A stretch of DNA of 64,000 nt from Podospora comata (lineage: Eukaryota > Ascomycota > Sordariomycetes > Sordariales > Podosporaceae): NCBI GenBank assembly GCA_017354895.1, contig CP071497.1, positions 2,046,001-2,110,000 on the forward strand, read 5' to 3'. Position numbers and translations under genes: made by a program. Positions within the stretch are counted from its first letter, which is position 1. Each line of letters begins with the position of its first letter. This document shows, in pieces, positions 48,703 through 58,865 of the stretch. Under the pieces are notes generated by a model, which worked only from the letters and a program-made list of their open reading frames with translations, was not told where the DNA came from and ran no database searches.

Positions 48703-49809
48703 CTAAGCCCCAATCACCCACAACTCCACCCCCAAAACCCCAAACTTCTCCCCTTCATCACTCAGCGGCTCGTTGCCAAAAGTCTGGCAAGTCGAGCTCA
48801 CCCCCTTTTCCAGTCCGCTGTCCAGCCAGAGACCAAACCTCCCGTCGCCGGCGCCCACCGAGAGGAACTGCTGCCCGCAGAGCATGTAGTACTCGTTCAC
48901 GCCGCTGTAAGGGAACGCCTTGAACCGGATAGAGTGCGCGTTCACCTGGCCAGACGCGACGTTTTGCTCGGCCCTGATGGTGGTGCTCCTGCCCACGTCG
49001 GGGGTGTCTTCGCTGTCGATGAGTGACGGTGGTGGGGGCAGGGGTGCCTGAACCGAGGCCCTCCAGAGGAAGCACTCGCCTGTGCCAAAGTAATTGGGTG
49101 CGATGTGGGGGACGTCAGAGAGGTAGGCTCCAAAGATCTATTACAGGCAGTTGTTAGTATAAGATGTTTTGGGGGAGAACGAGAGGGAAGAATAAAAACA
49201 TACACCACCCTCAGTATCCCTCACAGCCAAAACAAACCCAACCCTCTTCCCCCGGTACCTATCACACTTGTCGTACAACGTCGCCAGACTCGCCCCGTCT
49301 TGATCAAGACTGTACACCAGATTCCACTCGTCCACAATCGACAAGCGGGTAGGCACCAGATTCCGCACCTCCTCCGCAATCGCCGGGGTGAGCAACCTCG
49401 ATTCTGTCCTCGTGCGAGCGCTAAAGCCGAGAAGCTGCAGAGGTTCCAATTGTGGCAGGCCCATGGGCGACGGCACCCTGTGGTGGAAATGCGGAGGGGT
49501 GTATATCCCGTCCATACTCTTGCCCAGATTCATACCGTCGTCCTCGCCGTCTGGCTGGTAAGTGTGCGCGTGTCGGAGAGCTGGGGGACTGTTTTCCGTC
49601 GACAGGGAAGGAGAGGGTTCGGAAGTGAATCGCCGGAAGAGACCGCCCCAGAGCAAGTTGGAGAAATACGATGAGCCGGCGGTTTCGGTGTGAGAAGTGG
49701 TGGGGGTGATGGCGCCGGGTGAAGAGGCCGGAGAGGAGTCCGGGTCGGGGGACTGGCGGGTGTTGAGGTTGTGGGTTTTCTGGGAGGAGGAGGAAGTGTA
49801 GAAGCTCAT
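48703..49809 (-). CDS. OXR1: TLDc-domain oxidation resistance protein OXR1
   Basis: TLDc protein that protects against oxidative stress; the yeast form acts on V-ATPase assembly. Exons 49809-49204 and 49137-48703 give 346 aa. The first 130 residues are Ser/Pro-rich. The TLDc domain starts near residue 140 (SRLLTPAIAEEVRNLVPTRL), continues WNLVYSLDQDGASLATLYDK and RVGFVLAVRDTEGG, then after the intron IFGAYLSDVPHIAPNYFGTG, ECFLWR, and ends GLWLDSGLEKGVSSTCQTFG, then NEPLS and FGVLGVELWVIG. An in-frame ATG at 49914 would add 35 residues; the shorter start is preferred without strong proof. Confidence 0.94.
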
Positions 49810-50536
49810 GGCTGAACTATTTTCTGGGCTAGGCGCTGTAATGGTGTGGCTGGCTTGGTGGTGAGGGGTATCGACTTGCAGGAGCCGAACCGTTGACAGG
49901 GAAGAAGCAGCCAAACAGGACCCGTTGCAGCTATAGGTTCAGTGGGGATCAGCGAATCGTGCAGGTTGGCAGTAGATCCGAGATAGCCGTCGATAAGAAG
50001 GCTGCAATGAGGAGCAGTCAATGGTGATGTTTTGGGCAGAGGTGGCGGTGGCCATGAATAGGCTAGAATTCTCGAGTGGTGATGATGCTGTACAGTTGGG
50101 GGTTGCGAATGCTGATGACGAGGAGCAAAGAGCTTTGATACTGGAATGCATGATCGTCAGTGGATGGAGGGGCCTTGCTTCAAAATATGGACTGTGCTAG
50201 CGTATGCGGATAGCCAGCACAGCGAACACGTAACCGAAACACAGCGGTACGTTGGCATTAACCTCTGAGGTGGTACTTTAGGTAACCGTTAGGTAACTTT
50301 GCCTTCGGCGGAAGTACTGGTACCCAATCATGCAACAATCGAGTCGGCCAGCGGGGTTCATCGCCCGACATCTCGGCATCGTGAACCACTCAGGCCCTCA
50401 CCAAGCCTCTCAGGGCAATGTTCTCGAACCGTCACCTGAGGCTTGGCCCGTCAGGTACCGTGTCTCGCAGCAGTTTTATCTCTCTCACGTGAATTCAGAT
50501 AGATTTTCAATATGTGAATCATGGTTGGTTGTAGTC
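49810..50536. other. intergenic, OXR1 promoter and HEM4 3' region
   Basis: A 727 bp spacer between two minus-strand genes. An open frame extends OXR1 upstream to 49914. GGTAACTTT/GGTAACCGTT-like short repeats lie near 50276-50300. No gene is called. Confidence 0.45.
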
Positions 50537-51493
50537 CTACTCTAGAGTCCTATAGCCAGTGATGGCATTCCATACTCCTTCAGGACTGGGCTGTTCCGCC
50601 GACACTTCTGGTTCGTACCCAAAGCTGTGAATCAGATGATCCCGGGTGGTCGGTCCAATGGTAGCAATATACGTGCTTCGGTTTGGCTCCTTCGGTTTCG
50701 CCTTGCCACTGCTCTCGTCCAAGAGGTCCAATGCGCTGAGCATGCTGTCACACCCACTCGGGGAGAAGACAACAACCCATCTCCGTGGCCGGTCAGCCGT
50801 AGTCTGGAGACGCTGTGAGAAGTCGTCCCTGAACGACTTCATCTCTCCCGTGCCATAGATCACCACCTCGTCCAATTGCCACCCTGCCCCAGTCAAAACC
50901 TTGGGGATAGTATCCCGCCTTCTGTCCCCGACAAGAAACAGCAAAGCAGGCACGGACTCCCGATCCTTATACCACGCCCGGTAGTGGCCAAGAATATACG
51001 GCGCTAAAGTCTCGCCATTGCCCGTATGCTCTCCGAAAACCTGCAAAGCTGGAACCTGAGGAACAGCCTTCAGAGCTCGGGTTGTGGCTGGGCCGACACT
51101 GTAGACGGGAATGTCCTGGAGAAACGGCCAGTTATCTTCACCTATAAGTTGCTCACCTTTAGCCACTCAGTCATTCACAAGCCTGTCGAGCTTCGAAGAT
51201 GGACGAGTCTCACCTCTCCCTTCCTCGACAAGCTTAGTGAAAGCCTCGACAGCCCGCTGGGAAGTGAAAATCATGCCACCGTATTGTTTGCCCTCAGTCC
51301 TTCCTATTTGCTTGTTCTTGAGGATTCCGCGCACTTTGGCCATGCCCTGGTCGTCGAATTGGTGCTCAAGCACAGGGACGAACTCGGGATCATATTCGGA
51401 GCCATTGCCGTCAGGGGTCGAGAACTTTTCCTCGTAATGGTCGCCAGCAGAAGACTTTGTCTTGAGCAGGTAGACGGGTATTTTTGGTGACAT
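50537..51493 (-). CDS. HEM4: uroporphyrinogen-III synthase HEM4
   Basis: Cytosolic heme-pathway enzyme that closes hydroxymethylbilane with D-ring inversion. Exons 51493-51214 and 51156-50537 give 299 aa. Typical blocks are MSPKIPVYLLKTKS at the start, FVPVLEHQF, then YGGMIFTSQRAVEAFTKLVE before the intron, and IPVYSVGPATTRALKAV, LLFLVGDRRRDTIPKVL, VVIYGTGE, WVVVFSPSGCDSMLSAL and YIATIGPTTRDHLIHSFGYE, ending EQPSPEGVWNAI. The intron is only 57 bp; the join reads EEGRGEQLIGEDNWPF. The gene shares a short divergent promoter with ERV1. Confidence 0.95.
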
Positions 51494-51871
51494 GGTTGCT
51501 GAGAACCAGGATGCTGAGGGTGGTATGGCCTTTGCTTCTTCCCCGAACAACTGGTTGAGGAGAAAAGGGGAACTTTTTAAACTGGGATGGGATGAAATGC
51601 ACAAGACATTGAGGCGGCATCCCGGGAGATGGCGGGGAGTGTGTCACTGCCCCACCAAAGCTTTATCGATAACATTTTTCGCGGGGACCCTGGCCCCTGT
51701 TCATCGCAACGCTCACAGAGGGTTCCGATCGCCTGGGAATACATGATTGGAAATTTCCATGGTTGACGGCTGACAAATGAACAGTTTCTTGGTTGTCAAA
51801 CATCACCAACGATTGTGGAGTGTTTTAGTTATTGTACACATACACATACGTCTCTCAGCCTTAGACATATA
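51494..51871. promoter_or_regulatory. 378 bp divergent promoter, HEM4 / ERV1
   Basis: Head-to-head start codons 378 bp apart. An ATTGG (CCAAT on the minus strand) lies at 51746-51750, near the middle of the spacer, and TTATCGATAA lies at 51663-51672. The CCAAT complex is a known activator of heme and respiratory genes in fungi. Co-regulation of the two genes is inferred. Confidence 0.5.
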
Positions 51872-52479
51872 ATGGCAAACGATGCCCAAGACCGAGACGA
51901 GCAGGCCACTACAGCCGCGGCCGCTAACACAAGCCAGCCTCTCCCCAAGGGTGTAGTCTTGGGCAAGGATGGCAAACCGTAAGCATATCTTCTCACCAAC
52001 CTTGCATTTCCACCTTATTAACACCTCACAGTTGCCGTTCTTGCACTGCCGGTGCCGACTTCGCAGCTTGGACTAGCCAGGCCAAAACAATGACGGCCCT
52101 CTCCACTGGCAAACCTGTTCCCGCCGTCAAGAAACGGACAGACTGCCCTCCAGACGTTGTAGCTCTCGGCCGGTCATCATGGACCCTCCTCCACTCCATC
52201 GCGGCCACCTACCCCGAGAAGCCAACCCCTTCCGAGCAGTCCGATGTCATCTCTTTTATGAAGTTGTTCTCAAAGCTGTACCCTTGCTGGGTGTGCGCCG
52301 AAGATTTCCAAGAGTACATCGAGCGGAAGCAAATCAAAGCTGGAAGCAGGGATGAGTTTGGAAACTGGCTGTGCGAGGCGCATAACGGTGTGAACAAGAA
52401 GCTGGGGAAGAAGACCTTTGACTGCAGTAGGTGGTTGGAGAGGTGGAGAGATGGGTGGAAGGACGGGAGTTGTGATTGA
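51872..52479 (+). CDS. ERV1: intermembrane-space sulfhydryl oxidase ERV1
   Basis: FAD-linked oxidase of the Mia40 relay that folds imported proteins in the mitochondrial intermembrane space and passes electrons to cytochrome c. Exons 51872-51978 and 52032-52479 give 184 aa. The shuttle disulfide is C37-R-S-C40, followed by the linker. The redox-active C121-W-V-C124 is in LYPCWVCAEDFQEYI, next to FAD. The structural pair C150-x16-C167 includes CEAHNGVN, the FAD-binding signature. The ERV/ALR opening ALGRSSWTLLHSIAATYPEK is near residue 80. All key cysteines are present. The short first exon ends in KDGKP and the shuttle motif begins right after the intron. Confidence 0.96.
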
Positions 52480-53177
52480 GGGGATGGATGATCGCGATGT
52501 GGGGGATGTCGACAAGCATCTGCGGATTGCGATTACAGGCGTTCAGACGGATTGGAGGATGCGTTAAATCGGCGTTATGTTTTGGTGGTGATATTCTTTG
52601 ATGTTTTTTGCCATACGGTCGGTCAGGGGCGGCTCAACTCTTCTCACTTGGCTAAATACCCAGCGCATATAGAAGTTATTCTCGACCTATACTATTCAAG
52701 CTCTCTCTTATACACCATAGCACCACTCCCTCCATCTTCGAATTTCAATCTCATCCAACATGTATCGGCCGATCTGCGCCCCTGAAGAAGCCATTACGGG
52801 AACCGGGGCTCTCACATGCCGGAATCGGTCCGGCCCACTTTCCACAATTCCATGACATCACCCCTCGATAATGAGAGTCAATGAGCAATGGCTTAGCCCT
52901 AGACCAATGGCCGCCATGATCTTGTCCCCGCGGCCATGCTGTCATTTCTACGCATTCTTTACCATTTCACAACATCCCAGCGTGACAAAGGTGGTCTGAT
53001 ATTGTTGCTAGCGATCAGCTAAGCTGCTCACTATCTCATTGCGAACTGATCAAGACCAGGCACTGATATATTACTTGAGCCAGGGAGAATCCCACGAGCT
53101 GCCGCTTTTTCCTTTTCCATTGACTGAGCTCAGTGATTTAAGCCCTTAATTCTTCTGGACAGCCAAACATCCCGAAA
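52480..53177. promoter_or_regulatory. intergenic, ERV1 3' end and PDC promoter
   Basis: A 698 bp tandem spacer. Before PDC there is a TATA-like GATATATTA near 53065 and a C/T-rich tract near 53104-53120, as in strongly expressed fungal genes. No other gene is seen. Confidence 0.5.
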
Positions 53178-55027
53178 ATGGCCATCGACATTAGAACACA
53201 AGGCTTGAAGAAGCCCGTCCCGGTGGCCCAATACTTGTTTGCCAGATTGTATGAAATCGGCATCAGATCAGTCCATGGGTTACCAGGTGACTTCAACTTG
53301 GTGGCACTGGATTACATCCCCAAGGCCAAATTGAAGTGGGTTGGCAGTGTCAATGAGCTCAACGCTGGTATGTGTTCCCCGATCCCCCAGAGAAACAGAG
53401 AAAAGAAGAATAGTTCACCACCTCCTAGCATACGCCGCCGATGGCTACGCCCGAGCGTTGGGCATCTCAGCTCTTGTCACTACCTTCGGTGTAGGCGAGC
53501 TGTCCGCCATGAATGGCGTTGCCGGTGCCTACTCTGAGCACGTGCCTGTCGTACACATCGTCGGCTGCCCGTCAACCATCTCTCAGCGGAATGGCATGCT
53601 GCTGCATCACACTCTTGGAAATGGCGACTTCAACGTCTTTGCCAACATGGGCTCTCAAATTGCCTGCAACACTGCTCGCTTGAACAACCCAGCCGAGATC
53701 GCCGAGCAGATTGATTTTGCCCTGCGTGAATGCTGGATTCACAGCCGCCCGGTATACATCATGCTGCCCACTGATATGGTCGAGAAGCAAATCGAGGGCG
53801 CGCGTCTCGACACTCCTATTGACCTCTCGGACCCCCCGAATGAGCCCGAGAGGGAGGATTACGTTGTGGATGTTGTTCTGAGATACCTGCACGCAGCGAA
53901 GAACCCCATCATTCTCGTCGACGCATGTGCTATCCGGCATCGATGCTTGGAAGAGGTGCGGAATCTGGTTGACAAGGCAAAGCTCCCTGTCTTTGTCACG
54001 CCGATGGGCAAGGGCGCCGTCAACGAGTCTTCGCCTACATACGGTGGTGTGTATGCGGGTACGGGGTCTCAGCCTGCTGTGCAGGAACTGGTGGAATCGG
54101 CGGATCTGGTCTTGTCGATTGGTGCTTTGAAGAGTGATTTCAACACGACGGGTTTCTCGTACCGCACATCTCAACTCAATACCATCGACTTCCACAGCGA
54201 TCACTGCAAGGTTAGGTACTCGGAGTATCCTGGTGTTGCGATGAAAGGAGTTCTTCGCAAGCTGATTGAGCGTGTCGACACCACAAAGCTTTCTAGTGAG
54301 AAGCTTGCCCCGAAGGTGGTCAACGAGGTCTCTGAAAATCTGGACAGCACCGAGACCATTACGCAAGCCTGGTTTTGGCCTCGCGTGGGGGAATACTTCA
54401 AGGAGAAGGATCTGGTAGTCACTGAGACAGGCACATCCAACTTTGGTATTTGGGAGAGCAAGTTTCCTCCTGATGTAGTAGGGATCACGCAGATCCTCTG
54501 GGGAAGCATTGGCTGGTCTGTGGGTGCTGCTCAGGGAGTTGCACAGGCTGTTAAGGACATGGGAGAAGACCGTCGCACAATTCTGTTTGTTGGAGATGGG
54601 TCGTTCCAGCTCACTGTCCAGGAGGTGTCAACCATGATCAAGCATAAGCTGAGAGTCACAATGTAAGTTTATCCACGACTTTGGAGGGCTTGTTGGTTGG
54701 AGTCCTGCTAACAAATTCGCAAGCTTCCTAATCTACAACGAAGGGTTCACCATTGAGCGGTGTATCCACGGCATGGAAGCTGAGTACAACGATATCAGGC
54801 GGTGGAACTACACTGAAATTCCGACAGTGTTTGGCGCAACTGACAAGGAAGTTCGGAAGCACATCATCAAGACCAAGAGCGAGCTTGAAAAGTTGTTGGC
54901 GGACAAAGACTTCAACGATGCAAAGGGCCTGCAGCTTGTCGAGCTGTGGATGCCCAAGCACGATGCGCCGCGAGCATTGAAGCTTACAGCTGAGCAGTCA
55001 GCAAAGAACAATGCCCGGATGGAGTGA
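53178..55027 (+). CDS. PDC: pyruvate decarboxylase
   Basis: Cytosolic thiamine-diphosphate enzyme converting pyruvate to acetaldehyde and CO2 for fermentation. Exons 53178-53367, 53429-54662, 54724-55027 give 575 aa, near the usual 563-575. The N-terminal domain has the general-base Glu near residue 60 in [31 protein letters not shown] holds the catalytic His pair. The cofactor motif [20 protein letters not shown] is near 452 and runs into [20 protein letters not shown]. Most fungal PDCs have NN where this one has YN; the metal-binding second Asn and the Gly two on are kept, so activity is expected. Filamentous fungi often carry two or more PDC paralogs. Confidence 0.95.
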
Positions 55028-55488
55028 TGGATAGTTGTGCCTGTGTGCAGCCAAACTTGGATAAAATAAGTAAATATCCAATTGTAGCTCATCCTCGGAC
55101 CTTCCATATTGCCCCGTATCATGCCTTGAGCTTTTGTTTGGACCTCCAGAAAAGGGGATAAATAGGGGTAAACACGTGACCAAACATAACTCTCAGACCT
55201 CGCTTTTGGTGTCACTGGCAACGTCCGACTTTCTTTCCATTAATTGAGAGCAACAACCATCGAAAATTCACATCACCCAACTTTTAACCTCAGCTTTCCA
55301 ATTCCCATTTCCAACCTTGACGCACCTTTTTTTTCTGCATCATCCTAGCGACTCTCTTTGGTCAGAGTTTACTCATCCGCCAAGCCCTTCTAACCCTCAC
55401 CAAGCAGCAGTCGACGAAAAGAAAAACCTGCTTCTCATTCTGCATCAACCCGGAAAGCAGACAAAACAGAGGCTTCACCTACGAAAAA
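55028..55488. other. intergenic, PDC 3' end and TAN1 promoter
   Basis: A 461 bp tandem spacer without further coding signal. Confidence 0.5.
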
Positions 55489-56885
55489 ATGACGGGAAGC
55501 GGCAAGAGAAAAGACGCGCCAACTGGCGGTGGCGGGGCGCAGCAAGCTAAGAAGAAAAAGGTATGCGGAAACGAATTGTTTACGTCTTTGAGGGTTTTCG
55601 CTCGCTCGCCTACTCGTACCCACTATGCGTGAGAGAAAGTCCACACCTTTGAGCACGTGTTTGTTTGTTTGTTTGTTTGTTCAGTTCCAAAACACTGCAG
55701 TACACATTGCATACATGTATTCTTTTATGGTGTACTATTCGCTCACTTGTAATTTACAACCAAGAATGAGTGTGTATGTAGCGAAAAGCTAACCTATCCG
55801 GTATAAAACAGGCGGGAGGCAATGCAGGAAAGTGGAAGACGCCGCATCATATGGTCAAGGCGGCCAACAATCAAGAATCGAGCCTCCAGGCAGGAGAACC
55901 GGGCATTTGGGTGACATGTGCCCGGCACCAGGAATCCAAGGCGGCGAGGGAGATCGGGGTGTTGTTTGCCGAGGTTGGTGTTACACATTCCCGGGTTGTT
56001 GCTGGTGTGGTGGCTGGAAAGAGCGAATACTTACCGCGGACTACGCACAGTATGCAGACAAGATGTATGGCATCAAGGGGGTCCATGACGCCGAGAAGAA
56101 GGAAGGCGAGGAGGACGAGGATGAAGACGACATTGAAGCCGCCATCAAGAAGGAAGTGGAAGCGTTGAATGCCAACAGAAAAGGCACCGATGGTGGACAC
56201 AACATGACGCCCCTCAAGATGAACGTCGACTGCTTGTTGTTTGTCAAGACGAAGCCACCGATCGACCCGGTGGCATTTGTGAGACGCATCGTGGAGGATG
56301 CAAAGTCTGCTAAGGAGACCGGCCAGATGAAGTGTCGCTATGTGAACCGGCTGACCCCGGTAAGCGTCACGGGGAAGGCCACGGAACAGGGCCTGGAAGG
56401 GGTGGCCAGGGAGGCACTCGCTCCTTTCTTCGACCTGACTGGAAAGAAGACAGATGTTGACCAATCCACGGAGGCCGCGGCGAAGCCAGCAGCGGAAACC
56501 GAGGCCGGAAGCGAGAAGGCGTCAAATGAGAATGCCCAACCAGCCGAGAAGGGGTTCACTGTGAGTTGTTTTGTTATGCATACTATCTTCGGGTCCTGAT
56601 GCTGATTGCTACGTTCTCTACGGATAGTTCGCCATCCGACCCAGCGTGCGGAACAATAGCTCGCTAAAGAGAGATATTGTGATCAATACCATTGCTGGGC
56701 TTATCAATAACGAGCGCCACAAAGTGAACCTGACGTCTCCGGACAAGGTTATCTTGGTGGACGTGTACCAGAAAGTATGCGGCGTCAGCGTCGTTGACGG
56801 CGACTGGGAAGAGTTCAAGCGGTACAACTTGACAGAGCTGTATGGGCAGGGCCAGGGAAGCAAGGAAAAGAAGGAGAAAGAGTAG
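55489..56885 (+). CDS. TAN1: tRNA cytidine acetylation adaptor TAN1 (THUMP domain)
   Basis: tRNA-binding partner of Kre33/NAT10 that makes N4-acetylcytidine-12 in tRNA-Ser and tRNA-Leu. Exons 55489-55560, 55812-55973, 56051-56560, 56628-56885 give 333 aa. The start is basic (MTGSGKRKDAPTGGGGAQQA). Exon 2 holds EPGIWVTCARHQESKAAREI, the N-terminal ferredoxin-like part. The THUMP domain covers MKCRYVNRLTPVSVTGKATE and, after intron 3, FAIRPSVRNNSSLKRDIVIN, HKVNLTSPDKVILVDVYQKV and CGVSVVDGDWEEFKRYNLTE. Intron 2 has donor GTTGGT and is placed by frame, joining VLFAE to YADKMYG. Intron 1 is long (251 bp) and carries a GTTT repeat. An acidic insert (near residues 97-115) is fungal-variable. Confidence 0.88.
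55659..55681 (+). repeat. (GTTT)n microsatellite in TAN1 intron 1
   Basis: About six GTTT units ending GTTCAG. The trailing TTCAG could act as a competing acceptor, 127 bp before the one used. Confidence 0.85.
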
Positions 56886-57299
56886 GGGATGGCAAAGATG
56901 GAATTGTGCATCTTTCACCATCCAATGTCCCGTCGATGGTTGGAGGAGGTCCGAGATGCAGGTGTCAGAGGGCGGCGCTAAGCCCTATTCAAGATAATTT
57001 TGACGAGCCGGGCAGCAGTCCCGTGCAGAATGCACCCCTACCTGGCACCCCAGGCACCCTAACAGCATTGAAGCTAGACCGCTATACGGCCCGTGACCCC
57101 CCGCGGCTCATCCCAAGCGTCCCAAAACAGCGGAACAGCTTGAATAGCCGCCTTCCAGGTCCAACGTTGCTTTGTCCGGTTGTTGACGTTACATAAGGTC
57201 AGAAAAAGAAACAACGGTACTTGAGGGTCTCGGTAGGTGTGGGGCTCGAGGATTTTCACGAGACCTTCTACTACGTAGAGGATAAAAAAACCCCACAAC
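56886..57299. other. TAN1 3' region, normal composition
   Basis: About 410 bp after TAN1, GC-balanced, with no gene. Composition drops abruptly to AT-rich after about 57290. Confidence 0.5.
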
Positions 57300-57430
57300 G
57301 ATAAAAATTATAAAATAGACGCAGATACGTAATATGCCAACTCCGTTATTTTACTACTTAAATTAATAAATTTTATATTACTATAATTTTATAAAGTCTC
57401 ATTATATTTATTATAAATTAAACTACGCTT

Positions 57431-57868
57431 TTATGACTAACCTTTATCTAAAACCTTAAAAAGAAATACTAGTTAAAAGCACTTCTAAATAATTCTAGTT
57501 TAGTACAGCTAAACAATTGTCATAACCCTAGTATATAGATAAAAGTAACAATTGGTTGTAGAACTACGAGAACTGAAACTAAGTAGAAAAACACCTAAAA
57601 GAGCCAATCACAGCACAGGACAGCTAATTAGTGCAATCAGAGCACTGATCAAAGTGATCATGACTCTAAGAAGGTCTATATATATAGAGGAACTAGCTAG
57701 TGTAGATAGACAGTTCCGTAGTATGCAATTCAAGCTTGTATTCACGGTATCTTATGTTTACATTGAGATATCTTGTTGTGCACTGTTTAGCTGCACCGAA
57801 CTAAGATTATTTAGAAGTGCCTTCGACTAATATCCCTTCTAAAGGTTTTGGATAGGGGTTCGTCACAA
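57431..57868. repeat. 438 bp inverted-repeat element, arms of about 90 bp
   Basis: The left arm (57431 to about 57520) matches the reverse complement of the right arm (about 57780-57868), sharing a core CACTTCTAAATAAT and the outer AAAACCTT-type stretch. The left arm is richer in A and T. About 260 bp lie between. No clear target-site duplication is seen. It could be a MITE-like element or two opposed LTR fragments; both would be fossils. Confidence 0.65.
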
Positions 57869-58631
57869 TAATATATAATAAATAACTTATTTCGATTATA
57901 TTAACGTGTAAGTGCCCTATTTACTGCTCTACAGATTGGTATTGCAATGGGCAGTACTGCTATAAGCAGTAACGGAATTTCCCGGCTTAGATCTTTCTAG
58001 AATATTTCTTACAAGAGATCTTTGCCTAGGCTTACAGGGCTACTGTGGCCTAAGGCTTAGTCAATGGATGCTAGAACTTTCCAAAGTAGCTGCAAGCTTA
58101 CGCAATAAGCTGCTATAATGGTGCGATCTATAAGGCACCTCTGCTACTAAAAGGCCGATGGATTTCTATAAGATTCTACCAGACCCACCAAAGCCCACTA
58201 ACTACCTTAAGTAGTATAGGGGCTTTCAGAGCCTATAAGACTTACAGTAAGCCTACGAAGGTCTATATATAGACTTCTTTCCTTTCCTGTAGAATAGTTT
58301 TCCTTTTTTTCTTTAAAGGCAATAAGGGCAATAAAGACAATTCTTATTCTTTATACCTCACTGTAATACAGTGCTTTCCCTTCCTTCAGCACTGCCGTTA
58401 TATCCTCTCGCTTCCGCTTGCGCACTGCTGTATCCTACAGCAACTCTGTATAGGTTCTATATTATAGGCCTATCAGGGCACACCAGCTAATAGATTACAA
58501 TAGCTTAAATACTAACGATGCTAATTTAAATTATATATTACGGAACTATTTATTTATATTAGCCAGTTCCTTTTTATATATAAATCTAGAGACTATAGAT
58601 CATTAACTTCCAAATAATCCTTAGTTCTTTT

Positions 58632-58810
58632 CTTATTGGCTGATACTGGACCGTGAACCGTGAACTCCGCCGCGGTCCCTAGTCCCAATCTTATTAGTTT
58701 ATCCTGTCTACCTAGACTGTGAGCCCCGCTTAACTGCCTAGTCCAGTCCTGATTGGTTCTTTGCACCTCTACCTTTTTCTAGAACTGTGTCAGCTTTGTA
58801 GGCACTATTG
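58632..58810 (+). repeat. degenerate tandem repeat, about 58 bp period
   Basis: Units begin near 58632, 58690 and 58749 with CTTATTGGC, CTTATTAGT and CTGATTGGT, and a further ATTGG occurs near 58806. The first two units share a GAC-GTGA-C-CCGC...CCTAGTCC skeleton. Such arrays occur in LTRs and subterminal zones of transposons. Confidence 0.4.
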
Positions 58811-58857
58811 GAATTTCTTTTCTTTTCTTCTTTAGCTTACAATTTGATCAATTAGTA

Positions 58858-58865
58858 TGGTATCA
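58858..58865 (+). other. primer-binding-like octamer TGGTATCA
   Basis: TGGTATCA matches the start of the initiator-tRNA primer site of many Copia-type elements and follows a TTACA-containing stretch that could close an LTR. Eight bases may arise by chance in this AT-rich tract, so the call is weak. Confidence 0.2.

Noticed and set aside
53572-54366. 264-aa antisense ORF over PDC
   Set aside because: Codon-bias shadow of a strongly conserved enzyme gene.
57552-57830. 92-codon ORF inside the AT-rich island
   Set aside because: It lies between and into the inverted-repeat arms and shows no domain; treated as part of the fossil repeat.
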